DNA from: Hygrocybe punicea
Taxonomy: Eukaryota; Basidiomycota; Agaricomycetes; Agaricales; Hygrophoraceae
Reading direction: 5' to 3'
DNA: 64,000 nt
Assembly (NCBI GenBank): GCA_963556145.1
Contig: OY744472.1
Coordinates: 558,001 to 622,000, forward strand
The notes beneath the pieces were generated by a model. The model was given only the letters and a program-made list of their open reading frames with translations. It was not told where the DNA came from and made no database searches. Made by a program: the position numbers and the translations under genes. Below, one piece after another: positions 23,133-34,995 of the stretch (positions are counted from its first letter, which is position 1; each line of letters starts with the position of its first letter).

Positions 23133-24029
23133 TGTAGAGGGTCGACATCCCTCTGAGTCCGTATCATCGATATATCACAAATCCGGACCAACCCGATGCC
23201 GCCATTCGACTTGCATTCGAACCCGACGTAACCCGACGTGACGTGACGTGACGTGACCCGACGTGACCGACGTAACCCGACACATGCCGCTTTGTGACAG
23301 CCGCTTTTGTGCTAAATCTGGCAGCCTCAAATGCCTCGGAGTTCCAATTCCAGGAGATGGATCTCTTCGGACTCAATCCCCGACTTTGGATTTACCTTAA
23401 TTATGCATCCCCTCATCTTTTCGGAGATATGTAGGACTTTCTAGATCTTTTCCTTGCATATTCGTTTTCCCCTCCATTTCCTGTCTTCGTTGCTTTGCAA
23501 CCCCCCTTTTCCATATCCCCATTCCAACCTTTCTTTGTAGCTTACCATCGGCCGAAGTAGACATGTCCGAAAGTAGATTACTGTTTCCTGTACTATAAAA
23601 ACGGTCCCCGACAACCGTACAAAATAACATACCCTTAGTCCCCATTCCCCTTTAGTCAGAATCGTCTTTTAATCCCTTCAAATGCTCGTCCACGTAGATC
23701 CTTAGCTTTTTATAGTCCACTTCGTCGTCTTTATCATTGTTCCCATATATTCGTTCATCGTTTCCGACCCGACCCGACCCGACCCGCCGTACCCGACATT
23801 GTCGGCATCATCGGGTTCTTTATTATTTGTCCGTTTTTACTCCATTCATCACCGGATTCGTTGTTATTAGTCCAGTTTTACGCGGCGGCTTTACTTTTAC
23901 TAACATTCCCTTCCTTTTACTACTATTCCCGACACTGACTTATCCAGTCACTTCTACGCTGACACCCTCTGGTTAGGATCATTTTATTTCTTTATATAGT
24001 TCCGAAGCCACCAAGAACCCGCATCTACA
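23133..24029 (+). repeat. LARD#1 right LTR (897 bp), contains the hAT empty site
   Basis: TGTAGAGG...TCTACA, preceded by the sequence TTTAAAGTTCCCTGGAGA. It differs from the left LTR at scattered positions. The uninterrupted TTATATAG-TTCCGAAG junction around 23994-24009 marks the site where the left LTR received the hAT element. Confidence 0.92.
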
Positions 24030-24460
24030 GCGGCAACGGCAATGGCAGCAGCAGCAGCCAGCGGGAACGGCAGGAGCAGCAGGAGCAGCGGCGGTGGCGA
24101 CGACAATGGCAGCAGCAGCCGCAACGGGAACGGCAGCAGCAGCGACGGCAACAGCAGCAGCAGCAGCAGCGGGAATGGCAACAGCAGCACCAGCAACAGC
24201 ACCGGCAGCAGGAGCAGCAGCAACGGCAACGGCAACGGCGGCAACGGCAACGGCAGCAGCAGCAGCGGCGGGAACGGCAACAGCAGCACCGGCAGCAGCA
24301 CTGGCACCAGCAGACACAGCAATGGCAACGGCAACGGCAACGGCAGCAGCAGCAGCAGTGGGAACAGCAACACCTCTACACAGGGCCGGTACCACAGGCT
24401 CCAGGCGGGCGCCAACACCAGCAACAGTGTCAGCTTCGGTTCGGTGCCGATCCCATGACT
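24030..24460 (+). repeat. CAG/CGGCAA triplet-repeat tract
   Basis: Imperfect GGCAACGGCAGCAGCAGC repetition gives Ser/Gly/Asn, Ala/Thr and (minus) Val/Leu open frames, none preferred. It is the right-hand continuation of the tract ending at 1806. Similar CAG-rich interiors characterise the hAT MITEs at 38.8-39.3 kb, 43.9-44.1 kb and 60.0-60.3 kb, and a GCGTCAATTGACGC palindrome follows at about 24620. This locus may therefore be an old member of that family. Confidence 0.75.
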
Positions 24461-25026
24461 GCACCGGCACAACGAGCAAGATAACTCCTGGTGCCGGCGA
24501 CGACGATGGCCTGGTGCTGGTGAACTGGCGCAGCTTCTGGTTATTCTGGCGATGCTGGTGATAACGAGACGGCGCAACAAGTCAATGGCCCACCAACTCC
24601 CTCGCGATAAGCTGGAACCGCGTCAATTGACGCGTGCATGGCTTCCACGAGGTATTCATGTTGGAGTACCCACTCGTCGACGGGTGGAAAAAACCGAAAA
24701 AAAAGTATCGCTGTGAGTGGCCGGTACGGTTCGTTTTGGAAACCTCATAAACACCGTGCGTGCGTTGATTGATGTGGCCGTTTGTTCACAAGGTAAAGTT
24801 CGGCAAGGCAGAGGAGGGGCAAGGCAGCAGGGAGAGGGCGGGATTGTGTCATTCTCGTCCCTTGCCTGCCCACATCCCCATCCTCACCCATTCCCATCGC
24901 TTTCCTCCCTCATCTTATTCATTAGTGTGGTGTGTGTAGTACTAAGTACCATAGGTCTCGCCTAGTTGCCTTACTATAGATGTTTCGGGATTTGAATTAA
25001 CCTTTTTCTATGAACTGTCATGCAGA

Positions 25027-25620
25027 ATGTTATCGACCGCAAAGTTCTCTATACTCGTCTGCATTTTCTCAATGTTACTGGTGTTGAGGCCAAAATGGCC
25101 CTCCTTAACCGCTGGTCTCTCAATTGGCAGAGATTTTGACTTGTGGGTGTCGAAACTTCAATTCTTGTGTTGTTCACTCCGATTCTTTTTTCACAGCAGA
25201 ACTGCCACTTTTCCCCACCCTCTCTCATCCCTATCACCAGAGTTGGTGTTGATTCAGATACTATGCCCATTATCTCCAGGTGTTATTGTGGGTGGGGAAA
25301 CTGATCCGTATGTTTTGCCTTGCTTTCTTCCTCCATCTTCTTTCACGTTGTAGTAGTTGTGCCTGGTCAGTCACGTGATCAGGTTCCCACGGTTTGACCT
25401 AGTTAGTAGCCTTCCAGATGTAGTAGTCAGTCCATCCTTCCTATCCAGTCGACCTTTCCCTCGAGTCCTGCGTGAGCCCCCGGAGTGGTACCTCGGTACC
25501 ACTCCAACGTTTTTCTCCCTAATTCTCTCGTTTTTGGTAGATCTCCGGTGAATGAATATGTACCGGCAACTTTGCGGCTGGAGTTGGCACTAAACACAAA
25601 TGCAGCTGAGGTTTTCAGGT
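25027..25620 (+). CDS. possible spliced gene fragment, function unknown
   Basis: One frame can be threaded through three exons: 25027-25142 (from ATG), ~25195-25306, and 25543-25620. The introns are ~52 nt (GTGGGT...TTCACAG) and 25307-25542 (GTATGT...GGTAG). The last exon reads SPVNEYVPATLRLELALNTN and ends AEVFR at a GTAAGT donor. The second intron contains a solo LTR with its own TSD; without it that intron would be ~74 nt, a normal size. No domain was recognised and the first exon is hydrophobic. It could be a host gene captured by, or lying next to, the Helitron, or a chance threading. Confidence 0.3.
25349..25506 (-). mobile_element. solo LTR of the TRIM family, in an apparent intron
   Basis: 158 bp, a reverse-orientation relative of the 156-bp LTRs at 50214-50369 and 51910-52065, with TSD ACGT at 25345-25348 and 25507-25510. 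It includes the GGTACC palindrome and the CACGTGA core. Several substitutions relative to the other two copies indicate an older insertion. Confidence 0.85.
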
Positions 25621-25882
25621 AAGTCTTCATATGCCGCTTTCTGCCAGCCCCCGATGCCGAATCCTTTCTGGATAGCGGAGCTGTTCAAGGTTCCCACTCT
25701 CTACCCATACCACTGCTCAAGTTGGCTCCGATTTGGATGTTACATGCCTTGCCTCCTGTTTTTGCCTGCGGCTTTTACCATGTGTATGTTCCTTTGTGCC
25801 TTCCCATGTTTCAAATCCACTGTAAATCTATTGTCTACAGTTTTGATTTGCCTTCGCTTGCTGTTAGTGTCCGATTTGTAAG

Positions 25883-28800
25883 TTGTATTTTGTTTTCTTA
25901 ATCCGAAGTTATATTCAACTCTTGTTGCAGGCATCCAAATCTTTTGCTGTATACGATGCATCTTATATGCGTATGTCTGCCTGTTGTGGGCAAATGTCTT
26001 TGTGTGCTATGCACATGTCTGCCTGCCAGGGGCAAATGTCAACCTGTCATGTCCAAATGTCTTTATGCTTGGCGCAAATGTCTGCCCAAATAAAAATGTC
26101 TACCTGTCATGTCATGGTGAAAATGTCAGCCTGTCAAGTGCAAATGTCTGCTTGCCAAGTGCAAATGTCTACCTGCCAAACACAAATGCCTGCCTGCCAT
26201 GTGCAAATGGCTCCCTGCTGCATGCAATTACTGCAAACATCTACCTGCCAAGTGCAAATGTCTTTGCAAACAGTGCAAACTACCTACAGTGTACAAATGT
26301 ATTTGTGTACTAAACACATGTCTTATTCACCTGCAGTCCATTCATTATCATTTGGTGTTGAGGGACCACCACATTTGTCTGTGTTGTGCTTGAATTTCAC
26401 TTGTTTAAGATGTCCAAGGAGCAATGCAAGTGGCCACACATTGAATCTTGATAATTCCCTTTCCTGCCTCTGGTTTTCCTTTTTAAAGGTAGTCTGCAGT
26501 GCATACACATGGCTATACCAGTGGTCATTACAGCTGTACGCAATCCCAGACATAAATACTGCTGCTTTGTGTCGTATTTTGTCTCTGAGTGTCCAATGCA
26601 ACTCCATGTCTCGTCATGATTTTTCAGCACTACTCACAAAATCTCATTTACCCTCAAATATATCAAAATTGTGTAAACACATCCAAAAGAAAATACTGCA
26701 TCCTTCATCTTTAATAATATTTCATATAAATGGTGTTCAACTTCCTGCAGCCCTAAATCTGCGCTGGTTGTTTATTACATATTATATCATTTGCTTCTGT
26801 AATAAGCTGTCAATTTTTGTAGGACTACAAAGTTCTATCCCTTTGCACAGGCCATTTTTTAAGCCTTCTCAGGTTGACATTTTTACTGCGGTGACACCAC
26901 AAATAAAATCTCTTGATGATGGAGCTGGAATGAGAGATGCTCTTGGGGGAGGGAGGTCTTATCTATTTTCTTCAGATGTCATTTTACCATTCTTAAAAAA
27001 CAAAAGCATTGATGACATTGATTCTACATCAAAATTTATATTTGTTGATTATGTCAATAATGATGCTTTATTGGAATCAAACTATGTGTTTGCAGATGTT
27101 CCATTACTTGACATCATTCCATACATTCCTATTCGTATGGTACAAAAAATTGCTCAAATACATCATATTCCTCTTGGGTCCCATGTTCCCAAGAAAAATC
27201 TGCCTTCTTATTTTGAAAACCACAATTGTCCAAGTTGCAGCCAACACTGTAGTGTTTTTACTATTGAAGTTAATCAGGCAACAAAAGATAGATTGTGCAA
27301 AAGGCAGGAATATAAAGACAAGCCACAAAAGGCAAAGCAACAAAGTTCAAAAATAAAAATAAAAATAAAAAAGCCTGTTACCATCTCTGAGTGCCCCATA
27401 ACTATATTTCCTCCACCTCCACCGACACAAGAATTGTCACATAAGGTATTATCAGACTTTTGTAAAGACTCAACACCTAACAAGTTTGAAGAGTCAGGAT
27501 GTGCTGTATATGGAGAGTTGGTGCCATTGCAGGAACTAAGTCGATTGAAAAGTATAAAAGGCACACTTAGTATTTTAGAAGCTCCTGGAGTTACAAGAGT
27601 TGAACGAAAAAAGGCTACAGATAAGATTCGAGAATACAAAGGACCTGTTTTAGACTATCAATGTGACAAAATCTGTAATATGTGTCAAGGCTGTATTAGG
27701 AAAGGAAATGTTCCTGAACTTGCCTTAACAAATGGTCTCTGGCTTGGCATTGTTCCAAAGGAACTTGCAAATCTTCGCTTTGTTGAAAATTTGCTTGTTG
27801 CCCGCATACGTCACAACTGTTGTTTTGTGCGAGTAGCTTCAGGCATGAGAAAGATAACTTCCCATGTTGTTGCATTTCAGTCACCTATTCTAAAGGTTTA
27901 TCAAGCACTACCACCACCAGTTGATGAACTTGATGATGTTTTAGCCATTTTATTCACTGGGCCTTGTAAGCCAACAGAAAAGGACTTTGAAAGAACACCT
28001 TTGCTTGTCCGAAGGAACTATGTTGCAAGGGCACTTGAATGGTTAAAGCTTAACCACACTGATTACCATGATTTGAATATATCTTATAATAATCTTGCTC
28101 AATATCCTGAGGATGGCCCACCTGTTTCTGTTGAATATCACCACAGAGAGACAAACAAAGTATCAGAGGGAACAAGTGTATTTGATAATGATCTTGAAGA
28201 TGGTACAGAACATGGGGATTGTCCTTTTGTTGTTCATGGACTAGCTGGTGAGGACTTGGATACTAAGACAATTAACTCATTAAAAGGGATTGCACTCAGA
28301 CATCTAAATAGTGGTGGGAAGATGTTGACAATTGGTCATTCTCCCCAGTTTGAATCTATTTACAAGAATCCTGAACTGTATCCACAGATGTTCCCATGGT
28401 TATTTCCATATGGAATGGGTGGTATTGGATCTACATCATTATCTGATGCTGAACACAAGCGCCATCTCCTAATGTACCATGATAAACGCTTTCAGACAGA
28501 TATATACTTTCCATTTGTTGCATTTAGCCATGCTCAAGTGAAGGCAAGCACAACCAGTGGTTATCTACTTGCTGACAAGGCTAAATTCCATGATATAACC
28601 AATCGTCTGCTAAGTGTTGATCAAAATGTGTTATCTTCATTAGCTAAAAGACTGTCAGAAGGTGAAATTGTTAAACCAGTTAACCAAGAAGAAAAAGATT
28701 GTTACCAAGTAGTGCGAGATCTTGATCATGTTGGAGCCAAGGTGAGTGGATCTACTACTAGCAAGAAGTTTATGAGAAATGAAATTTGGTTTTTAATTTC

Positions 28801-31800
28801 ATACTGTGGTGCTCCTTCTTGGTATATAACTTTATCTCCAGCTGATAATAAGCATCCAATTTGTTTGTACTTTGCTGACACAAAGGAGAAGTTTGACCCA
28901 AAAATTAGATCAAGTGATGAGAGGATACGTCTTATTGCTAGAAATCCAGTTGCTGGTGCACGTTTCTTCCATTTCATGGTCAGTCTATTCATAAAGCATG
29001 TCTTGGGTGTAAATACAGACCATCCAGGAATATATGGAGAGACTTCAGCTTATTATGGCACAGTTGAACAGCAAGGTCGTCTCACTTTACATCTTCACAT
29101 ACTAATTTGGATTCGTGGATGCCTTACACCACAAGAGATAAGAAAAAGAATTTTAGATCCCTCTTCAGATTTTCAGAAGAAAATAGTTGAATATTTGGAA
29201 AGTACACATATTGGTGAATTTCTTACTGGAACACAGGATGAAGTGCTCAAAAATATTGATAAAGCTTCTCAGTTGCCAGATTATATAGATCCAATACATT
29301 CTTTGCTAGAAGCACCTCCTAAGTCTTGTAGTAAAATGTGTGAGAATTGTCAGCTATGTCATGATTGGAATCTATGGCTGGTTAAGTATGAGAAAGTAGT
29401 AGATGATATATTGGCAAAATCCAATATACATCACTGTTCTAGCAATAGGAATAAAGATGGTTCTCAAAATAAAGCACGTCAATATGTTGGGTGCATGGAT
29501 AACAAGTGGGGGAAATGTAAAGCAAGGTTTCCTCGTCCTGTATTTATCCAGACTGAAGTAGATCCTGAAACTGGTGCCCTTAACATGAAAAAGGCAGAGC
29601 TAATGATTAATACAGTTACTCCTATTCTTACTTATTTGGTTCACTCCAACACAGATGTAACATCTCTAAAATCAGGAACAGCAATTAAAGGGGTCATTCT
29701 TTATGTGTCTGACTACATTACCAAAGTTGCTTTGAAAACACATGTTATATTTGACACTATTCAAGCAATGTTTCAAAAAAATAGTGAGATGATTGGTGGT
29801 AGTGAGACACAAAAAGAGAAAGCACGTAAACTCATGACCAAGATTGTGAACAATCTCAGTGCTAAAATGGAAATTGGTTCACCAATGGCCTGTATGTACC
29901 TTTTGCGAAATCCTGATCATTACACAAATTATCAGTTTGCTCCCTTCTATTGGCAGAGCTATATTCATGAGGCAAGACAGGTCTGGAATACTGATGAAAC
30001 TAAAGAGTGTGTTGAAAAGGTGGCCTTGATAAAACGCAGAGGTTGTATTATTGGATTATCCCCTGTTTATGATTATATCTATCGCCCCCATGAACTCAAG
30101 GATATGTGCTTGTATGATTGGGTCAGTCGATGTTCTCGAGAGAAGCTTACTGAACCCAAATTGAAAAAACAGAACTGTAGTGGAGAACTTGCTAGTGTTG
30201 TGGAAGAGTGTGTGAATTCTGATACATCTTTTGAATCTCAACATGAAACAATTTTATCTGATATGGATGATCATTACAATGACAATTCTGTGTCCATGGA
30301 TAACTTGAAATTAGACAATCCAGGCAATGATAATGCAAGGCATATTCCAGTTTTAGGGGGGGCAAATACATCTCCTCCTGTTGGGCTATTTACATTTCTT
30401 AACAGTCATCCACTCTACAAGTCACATGGTACACGTTGTGTAAGAGAAAACTTTGTAAAAGTTCCCACTTTTATAAGAGCCACTTTACCACGATGTGATC
30501 AAGGTGATCGAGAATATTATTGCTCAACAATGCTTGCATTGTTTAGACCATGGCACTCTGGACATGACTTGAAAACAAAAGATCAATCTTGGGATGAGTC
30601 ATTTGTATCCTATGACTTTACTTTGAGACAAAGAGAACTCATGAACAACTTTAATATCAAGTATGAATGTCTTGATGCTCGTGATGACTGTCATGCCCAG
30701 CTTCGTAAAGGTTCTGTTGTCTTGCCTAGTTGGATCGATGGTACTGATCATACATTTGATCATGGTGATGATTTGGAGGAAGTGGATAGTGATTACATAT
30801 TTGAAGAAGCTTCTGCAAAGCTGAGTGAAGAGTTTAACACTGAATTCAAGGAAATTGGAAAGCGAGAGAAGAAATGTCAACTTGATATGGCCACTATGCG
30901 ATCTATAATGACTCACACAGGTTGGACTGAGCCTTTAACCACAGAAACATCATTTTCCCTGCCACCACTACCAGAGATTATCCAATCTGGAAATCAATGG
31001 AAAGCAATTGTACAGAAGAGTAGACAAGATATACTTGAACACCAGACAGAAAATTTATCAAGTGACATTAACAGTTATTCTCTAACACAACCATCAAGCT
31101 ATAACCAAGTTAGAGTTGTTGATAAATCATATCTTGAAAAAAGTTCACATTCTAGAAAATCTTTGTTAGCACTAGACAACATTGTGAATGACTTTAGTTT
31201 AAATACAGAACAAAAGAGGGCATTTTACATAGTTGCACATCATGCATCCAATAGAAATTCTGAACAATTGAAAATGTATATTGGTGGTATGGGTGGAACT
31301 GGTAAAACACAAGTTTTGAAGGCATTAGTAAAGATTTTCAAGTCAAGAAATGAGGCTCATAGATTTGCTATTGTGGCACCTACTGGCACAGCTGCAGCTC
31401 TGCTAGCAGGATCTACATATCACTATATGTTTGGTCTAAATGAGAATTCTAATGAGCAGATATCAAATAAACAACTTGCTCAATTAAGATCACGACTTTT
31501 GGGTGTTGATTATATTTTTTTTGATGAAGTTTCAATGTTGTCTTGTCGAGATATGTATAGAATTAGTGCAAGGATGGCCAAGATTTTCAATGAAACTGAA
31601 TTGCCTTGGGGTGGATTAAACATGATATTTGCAGGGGATTTTGCACAGTTACCTCCTGCAATTGGACATGAAAATGCTTCTCTCTATAGCAGAACTGTTG
31701 GAGCTTCTTCAACTAACCACCAAGATCAAGAAGCTGCTATTGGAAAGGCATTATGGCACCAGGTTACAACTGTGGTAATACTACGAGAAAACATGAGACA

Positions 31801-33889
31801 AAGACTTCAAACAAAGGAAGATGCACAACTTAGACAGGCACTTACAAATATGCGATATAAGGCTTGTACCGCTGAAGATATTGTATTTCTGCGGTCACGT
31901 ATATCAAGTAATTTACCTGGTCGTTTATCAGTGAAACATGTAGATTTTAGGCAAGTGTCAATAATTACTGCTTTAAATATTCACAAAGATGAGATTAATT
32001 ACTTGGGTTCACTAAGATTTTCTAAAGAGACTTGTCAACCTCTGGTTGATTTCTATTCTGATGATTCAGTGGTTTCTAAAGATAAGAAAAAAAGAAAGTC
32101 TCATGCTACAACTCACAAGTGCCACACATTATCAGAAAAAGTTCATGAAGTTCTGTGGAATCAACCCCATAGTTCAAACTCAAAATGCATCCCTGGGAAA
32201 CTTTCTTTGTGTGTTGGAATGCCTGTCATAATCCGGAATAATAGTGCAACTGAGCTATGCATTACCTGAGGCCAAGAAGGCATAGTGCATAGCTGGCAGT
32301 CAGCAAAAGGCATGCAAGGTCAGAGAGTGTTGGACACATTATTTGTAATGCTACTTAATCCTCCACAAGCTGTGAAATTAACTGGACTTCCTGAGAATAT
32401 TGTACCACTAACAAGAACAAGTGTTACTGTAGACTGTGTACTGCCAGATGATTCATCTCTTACAATATCACGAAGTCAGGTAGAGGTACTTCCCAATTTT
32501 TCAATGACAGATTATTCTTCACAAGGAAAGACAAGACCAAATAATCCAGTTGATCTAAATAACAGTCGAAGTCATCAATCATATTACACTGCATTATCAC
32601 GTAGTGCATCTGCACTTGGTACTGTTATTTTGCAAGGATTTGATGCAAGAAAGATCACAGGTGGTGCATCTGGTGCATTACGTCAGGAATTCTGTGAGCT
32701 GGAAATTTTAGATGAAATAGTCAGGTTGAGATATGGGGGAAAGCTACCAATATCTGTTACTGGTGATCGCAGAAATTCTCTGATTGAAACCTTCAGACTG
32801 TGGAAAGGCAAGCAGTATGTTCCAGAAAATGTGCACAAGGCAATTCGGTGGAACAAGTCAGATCCATATATTCCAGGTGAAGAGGATAAAATTTTATGGA
32901 AAGTTCTGGACAAAAAACAAAAAGTTCAAAAAGATGTTCCTTTGAAGTCAATTTACGTTCCTGCCCAAGGCAGTTCACCAGCATTGTTTTATCAAAATTC
33001 TACTAATAAGAGAAAAATAAGTGGGTCTTGTGTTGCCCCTCAGAGAAAGAAATTGAAAAGAAATCATAATATTAATGATACTTTATTGACTTCTCTAAAC
33101 ATGCCAATTGGTACACTCTGGAGTAACAACAGCTGTGCATATGACTCTGTGATAACTATATTATATCACATTTGGCAGGACAATAAGATTACTTGGTCTA
33201 ATTCTTTCAGAAATCTAAACCCTCAATTTCTTGGCATGTTGGTGGATGGATTTTTAAGATATTCTGACGGTGAATGCCCTTTAGAAGAAGTGCGTGATCA
33301 TATAAGACACTATCTAGATCAGCATTCACATCATAACTTTGCATGGGTGAATACTAGCGTTAATATCTTATTAGATACATTGCTACAAACAGAACTCCCC
33401 ATTCTTTTCTCTCATATTTCTTGCCCTCAATGTCATCCTGTGTCCAGACAGCAGGAAGCAGCAAAAAATTGCCATATAGATATTGGTAGGATTGATTTTG
33501 AATCTATTCAGGATGAACTTGATCTTTTTGTAATTGCCCTTGCTTCAAAGTGTATAGTCTGCAATGACTTCCTACTTCGAAAATTTAGCTTTGTAAATGC
33601 CCCTCAGTTACTTGCCTTTGCCACATCTGCTTCTACAACTACTGTGGATCATAATTTGGTAGTCACAGTTGAAGGGGAAACAGATCCAAAGAAATATTGC
33701 CTCAGAGGTGTCATATATCATGGAAGTGATCACTTCACATCTCGTATTATCAGTGTGACAGGTCAGGTTTGGTTTCATGATGGTATCACTACTGGGAGAT
33801 CTACAGAGTATGAAGGAATGTTGGAGGATATTGTTTTAAATATTTGCAGGTTTAAAAGGCCTTGCATTTTGATATATGTTCTTGCATAG
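25883..33889 (+). pseudogene. Helitron Rep-helicase with C-terminal USP-like protease, one in-frame TGA
   Basis: Rolling-circle transposase/helicase (HUH Rep + PIF1-type SF1 helicase). The frame runs 2,128 codons to a TGA at 32267-32269 and continues in the same phase to 33889. Approximate order, counted from the upstream open-frame start: Met/Cys-rich minisatellite (30-150); DUF6570-like region (~600-755); Helitron N-like domain (~830-1050, MFPWLFPYGMGG); Rep two-His motif TLHLHILIW (~1070); Rep Tyr motif YVSDYITK (~1273); Walker A GGMGGTGKT (~1800); Walker B IFFDEVSML (~1880); GDFAQLPP; after the stop, YSSQGKTRP and YYTALSRSA (helicase V/VI); then a USP-like papain fold with NNSCAYDS (Cys codon 33134) and HGSDHFTSR...WFHDG (His codon 33731). 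The TGA replaces one codon of the ITxGQEG motif and could be a CGA to TGA change; nothing else is broken. The true start codon is unresolved. Either a nearly intact pseudogene or stop-codon readthrough is possible. Confidence 0.88.
25960..26340 (+). repeat. minisatellite of ~18-21-bp units at the start of the Helitron frame
   Basis: About 18 units of the type AAATGTCTGCCTGCCAAGTGC (variants TACCTGTCATGTC). It remains open in two frames (MSACQVQ- and NVCLPSA-type). The unit length is mostly a multiple of 3, so the Helitron frame passes through it. Whether it is translated is unclear; it may instead be a 5' non-coding satellite with the real start further downstream. Confidence 0.8.
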
Positions 33890-34048
33890 TTTATTGAATG
33901 TAGAAATGTCTTGCAAGTAGAAATCCTTATGTTTACAGCAAGTTATATTTTACAAGACATGGCCAATGGCTTTTTAGTGACAATATTATCAAATCAAGGT
34001 GGATGTTGTTGTGAATATTAACAATTTGATTTGAAAGGATGAGGATAT
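33890..34048 (+). other. Helitron 3' non-coding region
   Basis: AT-rich DNA between the helicase frame and the terminal hairpin; nothing else seen. Confidence 0.5.
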
Positions 34049-34073
34049 GCCGTGCAAAGCAACGGCCCTCTAG
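34049..34073 (+). terminator. candidate Helitron 3' terminal hairpin and CTAG end
   Basis: GCCGTGCAAAGCAACGGC can fold into a short stem (GCCGT/ACGGC plus GC/GC with a one-base bulge), followed 3 nt later by CTAG at 34070-34073. Helitrons end in CTRR preceded by a GC-rich hairpin by about 10 nt. The next base is C rather than the usual T, and the 5' TC end was not located, so the boundary is provisional. Confidence 0.55.
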
Positions 34074-34077
34074 CACA

Positions 34078-34801
34078 AGTGATACAAATGTAAATGTCTT
34101 CTTCACCATCTCAAAATCCACTCCCAAAGCCCGAAAAAATTTGACAGGACACCTACACTAGACCAAACTACAGGAGCATGCTCTCTTCAAGTCTCCAGGG
34201 TGGTGTACCCATGTTCAAGAGTGAGGAGAGACAGCGTGACGAAACGCATTGAAATTCAAGCTGCACCCAGAAATAGTAGTGTCAATCGAGTGGATGCGTT
34301 TATCACTGCATGCTAGGGCGCACCAGTGATGAGACCGAAGCATTACTCCGAGAGGGCTGTTGCCGCCTTATTCACGAGAAGTGCAATGGCATCAAGATTA
34401 ACATTGCTCAAACAGCTTGGGACCTTGATGTTACCCTAGATCATACCCAATTCTACAACTCATTTCATCCCAATTTGCAGTAGAGAGTACATATATTTCA
34501 TCCTATAGGTCCTACCTTACTTTCTACATGGTTATATATACTTCAATTCAATGATTTCTCGAGCCTCAGCATCTCGAGCCACTTGCCATTGAGGTGGCAG
34601 GCAGACATTCAATTTTAACATGACAAAGTGTGATGAAATTGACAGTGTCCCTTCATCACTCTTGAACATGGGTACACCACCCTGGAGACTTGAAGAGAGC
34701 ATGCTCCTGTAGTTTGGTCTAGTGTAGGTGTCCTGTCAAATTTTTTTAGGCTTTGGGAGTGGATTTTGAGATGGTGAAGAAGACATTTACATTTGTATCA
34801 C
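34078..34801. mobile_element. inverted-repeat element with ~150-bp arms
   Basis: The left arm (34078-34230, AGTGATACAAATGTAAATG...) and the right arm (34655-34801) are near-perfect inverted copies. The interior holds protein-like text, TSDETEALLREGCCRLIHEK, then INIAQTAWDLDVTLDH to TAG at 34483, with a +2 frameshift and TAG upstream (34315 region). I find no flanking TSD; the left boundary abuts the Helitron end and the right abuts the 34801-34995 repeat. Family unknown. Confidence 0.6.
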
Positions 34802-34995
34802 TGTTTGATCATTCTGGCTACTGTTTCTTGACTGCTTCCACAGCTTGTATTCCTTAGTGAAATTATAAATACATCTGTTACTACTAGTCAATTAGATCCT
34901 GTAAAACTCTGGGGGGGATTGAGCAAGCAGATAAAATGTAGAAATCAAATTTCAGACTCCCTGGGAGATTTCAGACCAATTGGGCAATATAGTAA
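34801..34995 (+). repeat. 195-bp dispersed repeat, inverted copy of 720-917
   Basis: Shares the GTTTGATCATTC...GGGCAATATAGTAA block with 720-917 in the opposite orientation. The 26 codons MSKQIKCRNQISDSLGDFRP... are open in both copies, though what follows differs completely. Confidence 0.75.

Larger units (their letters stand above)
1807..24029 (+). mobile_element. LARD#1: large non-coding LTR retroelement (with nested hAT)
   Basis: The left LTR is split (1807-2678 plus 18883-18912, 902 bp summed) by the hAT element; the right LTR is 23133-24029 (897 bp). The LTRs begin TGTAGA and end TCTACA. The 4-bp TSD GCGG lies at 1803-1806 and 24030-24033. The primer-binding-site-like TGGAGCCCACCGCGAGG lies 2 nt after the left LTR (18915). 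The 4.2-kb interior shows no gag, protease, reverse transcriptase or integrase motif, so mobility would depend on enzymes supplied in trans. A decayed relative (LARD#2) occupies 40-43 kb and, inverted, 60.8-62.9 kb. Confidence 0.85.
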
